DNA of 64,000 nucleotides from Raphanus sativus (GCF_000801105.2 NC_079514.1:32909075-32973074); one strand, 5' to 3'; shown: positions 34,313 to 46,512, counted from the first letter of the stretch. Notes: generated from the sequence alone by a model not told the origin. Numbers and translations: made by a program.

Positions 34313-36174
34313 TCTTATATAATAAAGTTGAGTTTTTTTTTCTTGGAGGGAAAAATGTCATGTGGCATTCTCCTTTTAATAATTAATTTTTTTTCAACTT
34401 TATTTAATGTGTTTTGGTGTTAATTGTGATTAGGTATTAGTTTATTTTTGTTATTGACAATTTATTACAATGATGTTTTAATTTTGGATTGGAAGTTTAA
34501 TTTATTATGAAATTTATGTCTTGATTTTTTTTTAGATTTCATAACTTTTATGTTACATATTTTTTTAAATACTTTAAAATACAAAAATGGAAACGAAAGT
34601 TAAGTATTTTCAAAAAAATTTAAACATAGAATAGATACATATCCAAACAATTACTTTATGTTTGAAAACATTTAAAATATCAACTTTAGTTTTATATATT
34701 TATTTTCATAGCTAATATATTATTATATAATAAAATTAATTTATTTACTAAACTGCGGTTCACCCACGGTTAACCCAATGATCTAGAGATCTGGTAAATC
34801 GTCCGGTTCAGTGTCCGGGTCGGGTCTCAAGACACTGGTTTATAGAGTTTCTTTGTATTTGATGTTAACGATGGAGAATGTAGCCTCTACGATTCTCCTT
34901 CTTTAACGCAATCGACGTAACCGTCATATAATCAGTCTAGAAATTCCACTCATCCCACTCTAATAATGTTTAGTAATTGATGGCGATTCAAGTCCAAAAG
35001 ACTAACATTTGGTTTATTGGTATTGACACATAAACTCTATGATATCTTTCCATGTTACACTGTGCAAGGAAACAAATAACTTTTCTGATACATGCTATCC
35101 GTGTACATTTTAAAAACCGTGAATATGATTAATATACTATTAAAATTTAACTAAAAAAAAGAATCATTACTTTCAATCTGAGATAAACCACACACCACCC
35201 TCACCATTAATCCTTTGCACCACACTAACTATTTATTGTCAAAACCATTACTAAATGCAACAAGTCAGGAAGGCCGAATATCACAGATAGTTAGAAATTG
35301 TCTTTCTCATGATCGTTATAGATGCTAACATCTCATTTACTAATTAACAAATTGACTTTTTACTAGGAAGATTTGGTGAAATTGTTCCATTCCGATTAAA
35401 ATAGAAGTTGTCCATTAAATAGAGAAGTTAAGGAACCATTTATAGTTTTTAGATAAAAAAATATATTTAGATTCATATTAAGATTAGTTGATATTTCTAA
35501 ATAAGGGTGGACAAACAAGAATTTCGTTATGAACACACAAAATCTTCCACTATAACAAAATTAATATAGAAAATAATTTTATGTTTCTTATTTTAAGATA
35601 CATCTTTTTGAGAGACCTTGAAACTAAAATAACACAAACAACTCGAAATTCTATATTTTAAAAGTCAACATGGTAATTTTAAAAATATATATTAGATACT
35701 CACCAATTATTTTAACAAAAACTGACACATTACCCTTATTTTTTATAAAATTTGAAACGTGTTCCATTTTTCTATTATTTTGAACTAAATATATTAGTAA
35801 AAGTTTTATAGTTCATATATAGTTATTTGATAATTAATAATATAAGTATGTTCTCTATATAAAATATCAACTTTGTTTTGTGTTTAAATTCCAACTAAAT
35901 TAATTTTGTTATGACTATCGGCTTTTTATTCTATTTTTATTAAATCGATTAGTAACAACCACTTATACTATTACATTTTGAACTAAACAACTTCAAACAA
36001 AATAATGTACTACGGTCACTAACCACTATAAAAAAAAATCATAAAATATCATTTTTAATATATTTTTATTTTCATATTTTAACATATTTTATTTGTTAAG
36101 ACCATATAATAATTTATAAATTTAGGTAAAAGTATAACATACGAACCCGGCGCTACGCGCCGGAAAATCACTAG
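34313..36174 (+). mobile_element. Non-autonomous Helitron
   Basis: Begins TCTTATATAATAAAGTTGAG after an A. The 3' hairpin is CCGGCGC (36147-36153) / GCGCCGG (36157-36163), followed by aaaatcaCTAG (36171-36174) and a T. 1.86 kb, no RepHel. A GC-richer patch at 34755-34850 may be a captured piece of other repeat DNA. Well-formed termini. Confidence 0.82.
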
Positions 36175-36423
36175 TTACAATTAAACACGTTTTTGTTTTT
36201 ATTAAGTCGTACTGTGATAACAGCTGTTGAGTTCACTAAATGCCACATTTCTAGGTAGTTAACAACTATTTACTGGCCAGTCAACATCTGGCACATAAGC
36301 AAATCCCCTTATTAATAGCTCATGTCTTCTCATTGGTGATCCAGCGAAAAAACAAAGTTGATTAGATGAGATTTGAGGTATACAGTCTTGACTGAGGTCG
36401 TGATGACTGATGAGGTCCTGACT

Positions 36424-36985
36424 CTTCAAATTAATGGACCGATTGATGGAAGGGGATGGGGCCCACGGCCGAAAGAGCGGGCGTGGACGGCCCATTAGCC
36501 GTGGACGGGTCAGGACGTTACAAGTGGTATCAGATTTGGTTAGCTATCTTGGTTCTGACCCAAAAAGCGTCTTGAGACCTGTCATGGAGGGAAACGAGGA
36601 TGTTGCATTCTTTGAGAGATGATGAATTGAACTTCCAGAATTGTGATATATGAAAAGACGTAAGATAATTGATTTGGATACCTATGTTACCAAAGTGTGT
36701 TTAGATTTTTCGGTACACATCCGTTTAGAACTCTAGAATTACGTATGCTTGAACTAGAGTAGTGAAAGGAAGAGTGACCTATCGGGAAGTGATTTGCCAT
36801 AGCGTCGAGTGAGGCAAAATCACGAAAAAGTCATGTGGTAATTGCAAAGTCAGTAAACAATAATTTCCAACCTTTAAATTAACGGATCAACCACTGGAAC
36901 AGGGTGGGGCCCACGGGCCGAGAAAGCGGGCGTGAACGACCCATTAGCCGTGGAGGGGTAGGAGCATTTCATTAACATCACAAGT
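36424..36985 (+). mobile_element. LTR-retrotransposon remnant with primer-binding site
   Basis: Two diverged direct repeats (about 36429-36520 and 36880-36962) share ggggcccacgg, aagagcgggcgtg and cccattagccgtgga. The first is followed by acaag and TGGTATCAGA (36525-36534), a classic tRNA-Met primer-binding site. The spacing of about 450 bp suggests a TRIM-like or internally deleted element. The outer LTR ends are not resolved. Confidence 0.55.
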
Positions 36986-37466
36986 TTAATTTCATCAATC
37001 CAAAAAGTGACGTAGACGTCTGAGACGTTAACCCCATTTAATTCTTCCATTTATCAATTAAAATTTGATTAACCAGATTGTAAATTAAATAATTTCACTG
37101 ATTTTCCTTTTTGTCGTGATGAATCAAATTTTAGTTAAATTTGGTCAGATGGATCAGATTGCAATTGATCAATGAGATAATTAAATTTAGTTATGTCTCC
37201 GATGTTTACGTTGTTTTTCTGGATTAATAAAATTAAATTTGTGATATTAACTACATAGTTAAATTGAAAGATGTTGTCATATATAACATATATTCGTAGT
37301 TAGATGTACATTAGTTTATTTTGCATAGTTAATCATGTGGTGGTCAATACTTAGATAGCTAACAATCATTTTTTTATATAAAAGCTTTGTTATATTTAAA
37401 CTATGTTATATTTTAAAATTTTAAACTATGTTATATGTCCTTTTCAAAAATAGAAAACTATGTTAT
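36986..37466. other. AT-rich spacer, no gene
   Basis: No coding signal. It includes repeated aactatgttata phrases at 37400-37467. Confidence 0.45.
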
Positions 37467-37482
37467 AAGTTGCACAAAATAG

Positions 37483-38380
37483 GGGAGAAGAGAGAAAGAG
37501 AGAGCTCCGCCTTCTCTCTAGTAAACACCACCGTGCATAGTGTTTCCGGCCGGCGAGGTGGGCTTCTACAGCCACCGCCGGTCCGGCTTTAAGTGTTTCT
37601 TTCTTGTTTTCTCTTCTCTTTCGTGTATATATGCCTAGAAAATTTTTGTTTTATCTTTTGATCCCGCTCTGCATGTTCGGGTTTTGCTTCCGGGATGATG
37701 AGGCTCACAAAGCTCAGCCGTCGCCGGCTTTAGACTTCGGGGGGTGGAGGCTTCCTCAGCCGAACCTCGTCGACTATCGGAAAAGTTCTTTGGGTTTGAT
37801 GATGACCAAGGAAGGTCATCGTATTTTGGTTACTCTCGGTGAGGAGTTAGTATTTTCGGCGGCTGGCTTCATTTCTACGGCGGATGAGATCTCCGGTGAT
37901 GAGGCTATGGTGGCGAAGATACAAGAGAAGGGAGTGATTCCAAATCGCAAGCGGTGGTATGTTAAGATCTGGATAAGATCTCGGGACAGGCTCGATGATT
38001 CTCTCTGGTGGAATATATTTGGCGGCGATATTGGGCGCGGTGGTTTGTCGACGGCGACTTCCGGCGAAACACGTCTCGTTTCGTTTTTGTTCCGGCGAAA
38101 ATCTCGGCCATTGGATCACGAAGGATGGATAGATGACGCGTGTCTCGTGTGCTTGGTGGATGACGCACGTGGACGGTCTGGAGTTACGAAAAGACGCGTG
38201 GCGGTGGAAACTGCGCGTTTGTGTTTGGTTTGGGCTTGAGGCCCGTTTCAGGTGTCCTTTATGTCGGACTAAAGTTTAGATGTAAGTGGACTGTCTGGCC
38301 TTTGGGTTTCGGTTGGGTTTGGCCGTTATGGGCCTTGACCCCTTAATAAAATTTATTTTTAGATGGCAAAAAAAAAAAAA
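37483..38380 (+). mobile_element. LINE-like non-autonomous retroposon, 16-bp TSD
   Basis: 898 bp, flanked by the perfect repeat aagttgcacaaaatag (37467-37482 and 38381-38396) and ending in aataaa...tagatggc plus an A run. It holds one long frame (37604-38239, 211 codons) starting MFSLLFRVYMPRKFLF, with a hydrophobic first 30 residues and no domain I recognise. The element at 40022-40870 shares both the 5' part (ctttctctctag...ccgccg...gcttctacag) and the 3' end (aataaagttagatggcaaaa), so this is a repeat family. The sharp TSD and intact A tail indicate recent insertion. The frame's coding status is unproven. Confidence 0.8.
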
Positions 38381-38719
38381 AAGTTGCACAAAATAGAAGA
38401 AAAAGAACGGCATTCCACATGTTCACATGTATGGATGTGTCGCTTGTTATGACACATATACATATACAACTTAAATTGCTCTAGTGTTTTGCTAGCTTTT
38501 TATAATTTTAAAGGATAAAATGTGTAAATATTTTTTTGTCAACATGTTTACACGATTATACTTTGTTTTTTATTAATTGGTCATGCTTCATGAATCAAAG
38601 ACTCAAATATAATCTCATAGTTGATCAATTTTATGTTGCAGGCATGTGCAAGGGACAATTGCATTAAATCCCATAAAACCGAAATTTTTCTTATACAATT
38701 TAATGATTTAAAAAATTAA

Positions 38720-39160
38720 ATGTTTCTATTCGGGTTTATTATAGATTTTCAACTTAAAATTAATTGCTGATTAACGGATTGACCGTAACTATTTATATAT
38801 TATTTAATATCTCTTAAAATTCTCAATGTGGGATATAATATAGTAACCCTCCTCGAGATGATATTCAATCGAGCGAGTTAGTTACGATATTTATATTCTG
38901 TCGAAAAGGGTTAAGTACGATATTTATACCCGATCGGATAAGATTATATTAATTAAGGGTTTATAATATTTAGAATTTGGACTCAGATACCATGTTAGAA
39001 TCATGTTTATTATGGACTTTCCAACTTAAACAAATGGATAATTAGTGAATTGACCATAAATTTTTATATATTATTTAGTGTCCTTTAAAATTTCCGATGT
39101 GATATATAATAGTTATATTATTTAATGTCTCATATAATTCCGGATGTGAGATATAGTACC
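38720..39160 (-). mobile_element. TRIM-like miniature LTR element
   Basis: Two related segments (about 38720-38845 and 38993-39155) share attatggacttt-like, aacttaaa, gattgaccgtaa-like, tttatatattatttaatgtc and gtgggatata phrases, i.e. diverged LTRs. Just inside the right copy, the minus strand reads TGGTATCTGAGTC (38980-38992), a tRNA-Met primer-binding site. Beside the left copy it reads gaggaggg, a purine tract. The interior is only about 140 bp with no coding capacity. Confidence 0.65.
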
Positions 39161-39164
39161 CCTA

Positions 39165-39769
39165 ATAATTCATTGTTGCAAAACTGTATTTTTTTGTTCT
39201 CATAGAACTAAATTTGCTCAAGTTTTTTTTTTTTTTTGTAACTGAAATTTGCTCAAGGTTCATATAAATAAGACGGGCCTTGTTGCAGTAATAAGATAAT
39301 TCTGAGTAGACTAACCATGAATACCGTAGTAATACTTCAAACATTTGACCAATAGATTGCACATAACTATTAAGAAGAATACTGTATACTAAATTTACAA
39401 AAGAATAAGATATTATATATATATATAAAGTAATAAAAAATAAAATATATATATATAAAGTAATAAACAATTATATGCAGTAGAACTCATTACTTGCGAT
39501 AGTATGTTCTACACCACGTGGAATGTAGCTACAAACTGTGCAGCAGAAAAACAAAAGTATTTATTATACTATATGCATATATCGTACATGATCTTTATAG
39601 GTTTAGTTCTCAGCCAGGTTTTGGAACCGACACTCACGTGAAACGAATCAAAATTGTCACCACCCACCAGCCACCACGTGACCGATCATTACACAGAAAA
39701 AGAGTACTATACAACACCAAAAATATATAATATTTAATTTAAATTTATCGTGTCATCTTAAACCGTTTG
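39165..39769. other. AT-rich spacer, no gene
   Basis: Short TA-rich microsatellites near 39416-39460. The 70-codon plus frame at 39518-39730 has no recognisable domain. Confidence 0.4.
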
Positions 39770-39786
39770 AAACAACAGCCAAAAAT

Positions 39787-39921
39787 TTGATTGTTCATTC
39801 CTTAGCCAGGACTATTCGCAATTTTCGTAGAACTCTATGCTATTTTGGTTATTCTATTTCGGTCTGATTACCTAGATCACCTCAAATTTGAGTAATAGAA
39901 TAGTCTTTTGATTCAAAAAAA
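39787..39921 (+). mobile_element. 5'-truncated LINE tail with 17-bp TSD
   Basis: 135 bp ending gtaatagaatagtcttttgattc plus an A run, flanked by the perfect repeat aaacaacagccaaaaat (39770-39786 and 39922-39938). It is the last ~125 bp of a LINE. Confidence 0.85.
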
Positions 39922-40021
39922 AAACAACAGCCAAAAATAAAAAATCAATTTATTGGAGGCCAAAAAAAAATCCACAAATTAGATTAACTCTAATTAGTTT
40001 TAGTAAAACTTGCGTAAAAAA

Positions 40022-40870
40022 CACTCTACTTTCTCTCTAGACCCCCGCCGTGACTAGTTTCTCCGGTCGATGGAGTAAACTTCCACAGTAACCATCGGTC
40101 CAGTTTTGTGTTTTTTTGTTTCTCTTTTTGTGCATGTTTTCTAGGAAGAAAATGAATCGAGATTTTTCCTTCTGGTTTATCAGATCGAATTTTTGACTTC
40201 GGGATATAGAGGTTTTTACAGCTCCATCTTCGCCGGCTTATGACTCCGGGGATGGAGGCTTTCAAAACTTTGCGCTAATGGCTTTTCGATAAACTCCCCG
40301 TCGTGTGATTGGGTTTTGGTTCCGATTTTGACTAGTGGGGGTGTGTTTGGGTGTAACTCTTCTCTTCAGTTTGATGGTTCGTCCGCTTGGATGAGATCTC
40401 GATAGTCGATGAAGCTTTCCGAAGACGGTGCGAAAGCGATGAAGGCGGAGATGTTGTAATTTTGAGATTTAATTCCGTGTTGGTGGTTTGGTGATCCGGA
40501 TGAGATTTCGGCTTTGTTCGATGGACGCTCTCTGTGGGAAGGATCTCTGGCGTTGGAGGAATGTGAAGCAGCGCTTATTTTCAGAGATTTTTCCGGCGTC
40601 GTTCAGTTTCCAGCATAACTCTCAGGATGGTGAAGGTGGAAGGTTTCTGCGACGCATGTTATTCTTCGTTTTCGATTAACACGTGTCCTTTACACTTTTA
40701 CAAAATTTGATGGGTGTTAGTCGGATTTCTTATGTGTCAAGTTAAGTTTAGTAGGCTTTAGTCGTTTTTCTTTCTCTTATGGGTTTCTTTCAGTTGGGCC
40801 TTCGGGCTTTGTTATCTTGTATGCTTTGTGGGCTTTAGTCTTTTAATAAAGTTAGATGGCAAAAAATAAT
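40022..40870 (+). mobile_element. Second copy of the LINE-like retroposon
   Basis: Homologous along its length with 37483-38380: the leader ctttctctctag, cttccacag..accatcggtcc, gacttcggg, a gatggaggctt block, and the terminal taataaagttagatggcaaaa. It has more stops and no clear target repeat, so it is the older copy. Confidence 0.65.
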
Positions 40871-40875
40871 AATTC

Positions 40876-41960
40876 CATAAATAAGATGCTTAAAAGAAAT
40901 ATATCCATTTGACAGTTATTATAACCTGATTGATACCTTTATTTAACCATCACTAGTTGTCTCGTCGCTCGTCAGCTTTAGGTACGAAAATCAATCTTCC
41001 ATCTCCATTTATGAAATTCTTATAAAAAAATATATTTTATATAATTTAAAGTATTTCAAATATCTAGATAATCTTAATTTTATAATAAAATTGTTTGCGT
41101 TAAGATAAAATAAAAGAGAAAAATGATTATCCAATGGTTTTATCGTTTTATGTTAAGTCGGTAGACATTAACCGACTCTTCCGTTTTTGTCAACTAAGTT
41201 TTCATTAAAGGCCCAAAAAGGCTTACAAGGTGTGGACTTAAAACAAGACACATATACAACATAGATTAATATTGAAATTTTAAGTGGTAGAGATAAACAT
41301 TCAAAAATTAAAACATGTCACGCATGATAGATGTCAAGACACGTAAGGACCCACACGTCTTCTTCCCGTTAAAGGCAATCATGGCCCACCGCTTTGCTTC
41401 ACCACCGCGCAACCTCCGTTATCGCCACCATGTCTGATTCATCCCCGTCATAGAAAGATTCTTAGCTTCACATCTTCTCGAAACCTTAGAATCAATAGAA
41501 GCCTTGTAGTAAACTCCAACACCTTCTTTCTCCTTCTTCTTTACAGCCTTTGTTTGTGTTCTGGAAACCTTAAACTACAGCATATTATAAACCAGAGATA
41601 GTTCGATTGACCAACAAGAAGTCTTTTGCTGGACCGTCCAAAGACGCCAACTCTGCTAAACATCCGGTTAAATCAGCCGATATCAATCTAACATCGTCTC
41701 TTCCTATCCGCTAAGATACTTTACTTAAAGCTCATCAGCTTTTACAAGAGCAAAGATCGATTATCAGAGGGTAGGATTAAACGCATATCCTTGAATAGAG
41801 AAATCAACCAACACAAACAAAAGGGATTTAGTGATTTGATGCAGAAGAGGAGACTGGAAAAACTTTTTACTCAATCCAATATCAAAGAGATAAGAATTGA
41901 TTTGATCCAACAGCTCTGACCATGGATTGAAAGCACGACAAAATCCCCAAGGGAAAGGAA
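40876..41960 (+). pseudogene. Spacer, then coding-like decayed segment next to the gap
   Basis: 40876-41330 is AT-rich with no gene. From about 41340 composition becomes balanced and the plus strand looks like a former 5' region followed by coding sequence. One frame near 41595-41710 reads IVRLTNKKSFAGPSKDANS and continues to a stop; other frames near 41740-41920 read LLKAHQLLQEQRS and INQHKQKGFSDLMQKRRLE. Frameshifts separate the pieces, and the sequence runs into the 100-N gap, so the rest is unknown. I do not recognise the protein. Confidence 0.3.
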
Positions 41961-42060
41961 NNNNNNNNNNNNNNNNNNNNNNNNNNNNNNNNNNNNNNNN
42001 NNNNNNNNNNNNNNNNNNNNNNNNNNNNNNNNNNNNNNNNNNNNNNNNNNNNNNNNNNNN
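41961..42060. other. Assembly gap (100 N)
   Basis: Exactly 100 N, a conventional placeholder; the true gap length is unknown. Confidence 1.
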
Positions 42061-43107
42061 TTGGTAGTTTTTTTCCCCTTAAAAGTTATGGGATAACATG
42101 AGGGAAAAAGTAAATGGATGTGTGAATGATAAAGCCTATGGTAATGTTTGAGTGATTTTTCGTGTTTCTTTTGGGTAAGGAAAAAGATACATAAGTAAAT
42201 AAAATCACATGTTAAGATATTACAATATAGATTAAGAAATTTCTCTTTTTATGATTTTCGTAAGCCCGGCTTTGTGATTTGATATTACATTGTCAAATTA
42301 TTTCGGACACACCAACTAATCGCATGAACCATAAACTTTATTTATATATGTGTTAAACATGTCAAGAAGTTTAAAGACAAAAAGTATATTCCTACACTAA
42401 CTCCTCTGAGCTCTCGAACTCTCCTTCTCAATTCTCATGTCCTGCGGTTCGACCCTTGCTTTGTACATGACTACGTTGCTTACTTGCTGCAATCTAACTG
42501 TTTAGCCAAAATTTATCATTTAATTAGAGGGGTTTTCATTTATCATTTAAGATATACATCAGTTGCCCAAGCAAATATACCACATAATATCAATCACATA
42601 TTGACCAGATTGTGTGTCCTAAATTGGCAAGAACAATCAAAATGATCTGTCATAAATCAGGCTTTCTGTCATGGAGTTTTTTCGGTTTTAAGATTGTACC
42701 TTAATCGTGTGTAAATAAAACAATCCTTCTCTTGTTCTTCTTGCGAGACATAAACTCAATCAATAAGGTAAACAAACTCTTCTTTTTGTCTGTCAATTTT
42801 CTTTTCTCATTCTGCTGACAATCTCTAAAAAGACAACATCTAAGTTATAGACAAATGTTAAGTAACCTCTAATTGAATACTCAAGAACCATGTAACCTCT
42901 GCATCAGTTGAAATGATATAAGTCGATATAAATTCCAAAAGTGCGTTTTTAACTAAGTTTTGGAATACTCACATTTTTCCTGCAGTCCCTATGCCGATAT
43001 GTGTAATTTCTTCCACGTCAAGTTTTGCTAGACCAAAGTTGACAAATAAAAAAGCTAAACCGAAATCAGATAAGTTTACATTTTGAGACTGTTCAAAAAG
43101 CACAGTC
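42061..43107. other. Intergenic DNA, no gene seen
   Basis: Moderately AT-rich without long frames. No element ends are recognised. Confidence 0.4.
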
Positions 43108-43115
43108 ATCATATT

Positions 43116-43716
43116 TAGGGCTGGGCATAAAACCCGTAACCCAAAATCCGAACCGAATCCGAACCGAACCGAATCCGAAATGTTAAAAATATCCGAATAG
43201 ATCTTGTAGGGTGTTACAAAACATATCCGAACCCGAAGTGTTATTAACCAAAACCGAATGGATAATCCGAAAAATCCGAAAATCCAAAAATATCCAAAAA
43301 ACCGATCCCAATATCCAAATTAGTATACATTATAAATATTTAAAACATAAATATATACTTCAAATATTCAATTTCATATTTATTTCAACATGATATCTAA
43401 CAATAAGTATCTATCATTTAAATTAATGTCTTAAATACTCTATTATATATAAATAAGTATATATTTTTTTATGTTTTGCTATTAAATTTTAGATTTTATT
43501 TAGAATATATCCGAACCGATTTGATATAACCCGAATCCGAGTGGTATATGGTTACTTCGGATATTATCCGAACCAAACCGAAACCGATGTGTTATATCCG
43601 AACCCGAACCGTACTTGTAGATTTACTAGAATGGGACCTCGAAGGTGTTACAAAATAGAACCGAAATCCGAAAAACCCAAACCGAACCCGAATGGCTACC
43701 CGAACGCCCACCCCTA
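43116..43716. mobile_element. hAT-like non-autonomous TIR element
   Basis: Ends tagggctgggc (left) and gcccacccct-a (right), flanked by atcatatt (43108-43115 and 43717-43724), an 8-bp target repeat as for hAT; the match extends to 10 bp if the terminal ta is counted as target. The interior is rich in ccgaacccgaac-type repeats on one strand at both ends. No transposase. Confidence 0.75.
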
Positions 43717-43726
43717 ATCATATTTA

Positions 43727-44424
43727 TGTCTCAACGAACAATCTGCAGCCTTGACTCCTTAATAAATAAACCAATTCTTTCTTTAAAAAAAACAAAAAAA
43801 AATTGTATGAGAGGAAGCCATAATCAATGTCAAAACAGAGGTAGCAACGAGAAGAAACAAAAGAAATAAACATTTCACATGAGATATAATAGAACAATAT
43901 AACATGATCATCGCATGTTAATATTAAGAAAATCAATTTGGAGAAAAAGCTAGTCTAAATCCACAATTAAAACCAATCAATCAACTACTCTCGCAAACTA
44001 GTTTGCTTCTACCAACATGATTAGGAGAAGGTCATAAATGAACAAATTTTCCTTCTTATAGGCAAGACTTGTAAATGCAATGGGAAATTCTAAAGAGTGA
44101 AAAAGGCGTCAAAAGGTCAGGTGATCATAAATCGAAGAAGGAAACCTGGAAAATAGTGAGATACAACACAGGTGGAGTGTAGAGGTGATCATACTACATG
44201 TCTGTAATCATCCTTGTTGGCTGAAGGATTAGCAATCCTTGCCGCTCTGTAGAAATTCATAGATATAAGAACTAAATATCAGAAAATCGATTTAGATTTA
44301 TTCCACCGTTCAAGATATGAATCACAAACCCATTATAATTTTAGTGGGTACTGAGTGAATCTTTGGTTGGTGGTGGATTTCTATTGATCGCCTTTCTTAA
44401 TGGGTTTCTATTATGACTGAATCA
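43727..44424. other. Flank of the HMG-box fragment, no gene recognised
   Basis: Downstream side of the minus-strand 3xHMG-box fragment. I looked for HMG-box motifs on this strand and saw none. Frames are short. Confidence 0.35.
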
Positions 44425-44631
44425 CTACCTCTCCGTCTTCTCCTTCTCGATCTTCATCTTCTCCAACATCGCATGCATCTCCATCAAATCTTCTCCTACA
44501 ACTTCGCTTCTTTCCCTTGGCTGAGACCTTCGATGACAACAATGGTGACTCGATTACCGTATTCTTCTGCGCCAACGCTTTGTTGGTTTTTTCAATTTCT
44601 TTGATGGAGTATGATCAGCGGCTGTAGCCAT
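44425..44631 (-). pseudogene. 3xHMG-box protein gene, N-terminal fragment
   Basis: The minus strand opens with ATG at 44631 and reads MATAADHTPSKKLKKPTK. After a one-base slip it reads ALAQKNTVIESPL, and after another slip near 44500 it reads LMEMHAMLEKMKIEKEKTE. These three blocks, in this order, match the N-terminal region ahead of the HMG boxes in plant 3xHMG-box proteins (mitotic chromosome-associated DNA-binding proteins). A TAG then closes the frame (44425-44427). Two frameshifts and the absence of HMG boxes make this a pseudogene. It retains upstream, promoter-like sequence, so it came by DNA-level duplication or capture and not by retroposition. Confidence 0.65.
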
Positions 44632-45159
44632 TAAACGGAAGAGAGTGTGAGAGGTTAAAAGAGAAATGGATGCTTTGAAATTTAGGGTTAAGTTTTACAA
44701 ATAGAAAGAAAAGAAAGAAACCATTAAAACATGCAACCGTTTATGTTGGAGAAAATGAACGTGGAAGTTAAATAATTCTAACGTATTTTGACAGTGAGAA
44801 GGGGAAGTGAAAACGTTTTTCTTTTGTTTGGGACAATTGATTGGTTTATGAAAGGAATTAGAAATTGAAAGGTCTGAAAAAGAAGTTACGTGTCTCTACT
44901 CGCCGTTACGTCTAAAATAAAGAAATCCTATACAATGAGTCTGACCAGAATGAATTCAATAAATTAAGCCCAAACATAAGATATTCTTTGAACGGAAATA
45001 AAATAGAGTCACAGAAATTTTACAGACGAAAAAGTATAACAAATGAAGAATTAACATGTAGCGAAAAAATCTCCCTCTCCAGAGTGACATGGACGCATGA
45101 GAGGACATATATCTCTACTTTATTGTAGAGGATTACTATTCTATCAAATTAAATTAGTA
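44632..45159 (-). other. Upstream region of the 3xHMG-box fragment
   Basis: Purine-rich DNA just upstream of the fragment's ATG. It contains AACGG cores, 44635-44639 (plus) and about 44739 (minus, within aaacggttg), the core of the mitosis-specific activator element. Any link to the parent gene's cell-cycle promoter is inference. Confidence 0.3.
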
Positions 45160-45402
45160 TTTCCTCTGTTTCTTTTTATTAGATGTTTTAACATCACATA
45201 AATTAAAAATTATTTTTATCAAAACCACTTGATTATAATAAAGAGTATTTATTTAATCATTGATGTTTTAACAAATAAGATAAAAATTATACATTACTTT
45301 AATATTTTAATCAATTGTTTTAATAGTACTAAATAGAAAGATTCAAAACATCATATAAATTGAAAAACATCTTCTAAAACATCTTTAAAAAAAACGGAAA
45401 AG
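45160..45402. mobile_element. Stowaway-like MITE
   Basis: Ends ttcctctgtttc and aaacggaaaag with TA on both sides. The inner phrases gatgttttaacatca and aaaacatct match the subterminal layout of the element at 19836-20091. 243 bp, non-coding. Confidence 0.7.
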
Positions 45403-46503
45403 TATTAGAACAAATATGATTAAAATTAATTTAAATATAAAAATAATTTAAAAATAAAAACAAAAACAAAAATATAACTTTTCGTAGGACGGATTAGAAT
45501 GTGTTAAATTACAACCAAATCCATTATATATCTTCTTTCAATATTAAGTGGCATGCTGACAAAAAAAATCAAGTGGCATTTATCTATGATTGTTTAAAAG
45601 GAGAATGTCTTAGGAAACTTTTGGCATTCTCCAAAAGTCGTCAATTCCTTAATAATGACTTCTTTTTCTTTAAAATGTAATCATTTTTCTTCACACAGTA
45701 CCAAAACAAACACATTAAAACAATAGACTTGAACAAAACGGTAGACGACCATCAACACTTTAGAAATTAAAATGCATACATATATACACACACACATGTA
45801 TAGCTAATATATATTTGGTTGCTATACGTACATGTTGTGTAACCGAAGATATAACAACATTTTGTATAACATAAACTACTACAAATGTTTGGATTCAGTG
45901 TGTTTGTTTTTTCTATTAAACCACATATCTTAAGCATTTGAGCACAAAGAGAGTTTTGCAAAAATAGCCTATAATTCGAAATCAACTACAAACAAAACAT
46001 TTTTCTCTGCTATATTTAACCATTTTTTTCTAATACAATCCTTAACTTAAAAAAAAATATTTATATAAATTCCAATATTGTTTAGTGTTTCCTAAAATTT
46101 CTTCTTATTTTCAAATATGTCATTATCATTATTTTTTCCAACTACCTTGAGCAGCCAATTTAAGATTCTTAAAACTAACATTAAATTTTCATCTTTTTCA
46201 CTATATACCAATAAACTTATTTTCTTCTCATTTTCTCTATATTTTCATCTAAAACCCTCACAACTTTCATTTCTTTTTTACAAAAAACTTCCATATTTTG
46301 GTGAATTTCTATTAAGAAACATCAAACCATCTTTTTATTAAGCTAATTTCGAAGTTTTGATTGTGGAAAGTCTGGAAACGAGCTTACACATGAAAAATTA
46401 GCTACTACATAGTTTTCATTACTATTCAGATTCGTGTCGCGAGAGCAGACATCTCTATATGTCTATGCATATTTTTATACTTTGTAATCTGCTAGTAAAC
46501 GCA
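45403..46503. other. AT-rich spacer, no gene
   Basis: The 74-codon plus frame at 46117-46341 is made of Leu/Phe/Ser codons typical of AT-rich noise. Nothing else is seen. Confidence 0.45.
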
Positions 46504-46512
46504 TATGTTAAT

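Noticed and set aside
43130..43700. Repeated ccgaacccgaac phrases as a possible CRISPR-like or satellite array
   Set aside because: Irregular spacing and position inside a TIR element; they are element sequence, and the genome is a plant.
46117..46341. 74-codon plus frame with hydrophobic residues
   Set aside because: Leu/Phe/Ser/Lys composition is what AT-rich DNA gives; no homology or gene context.
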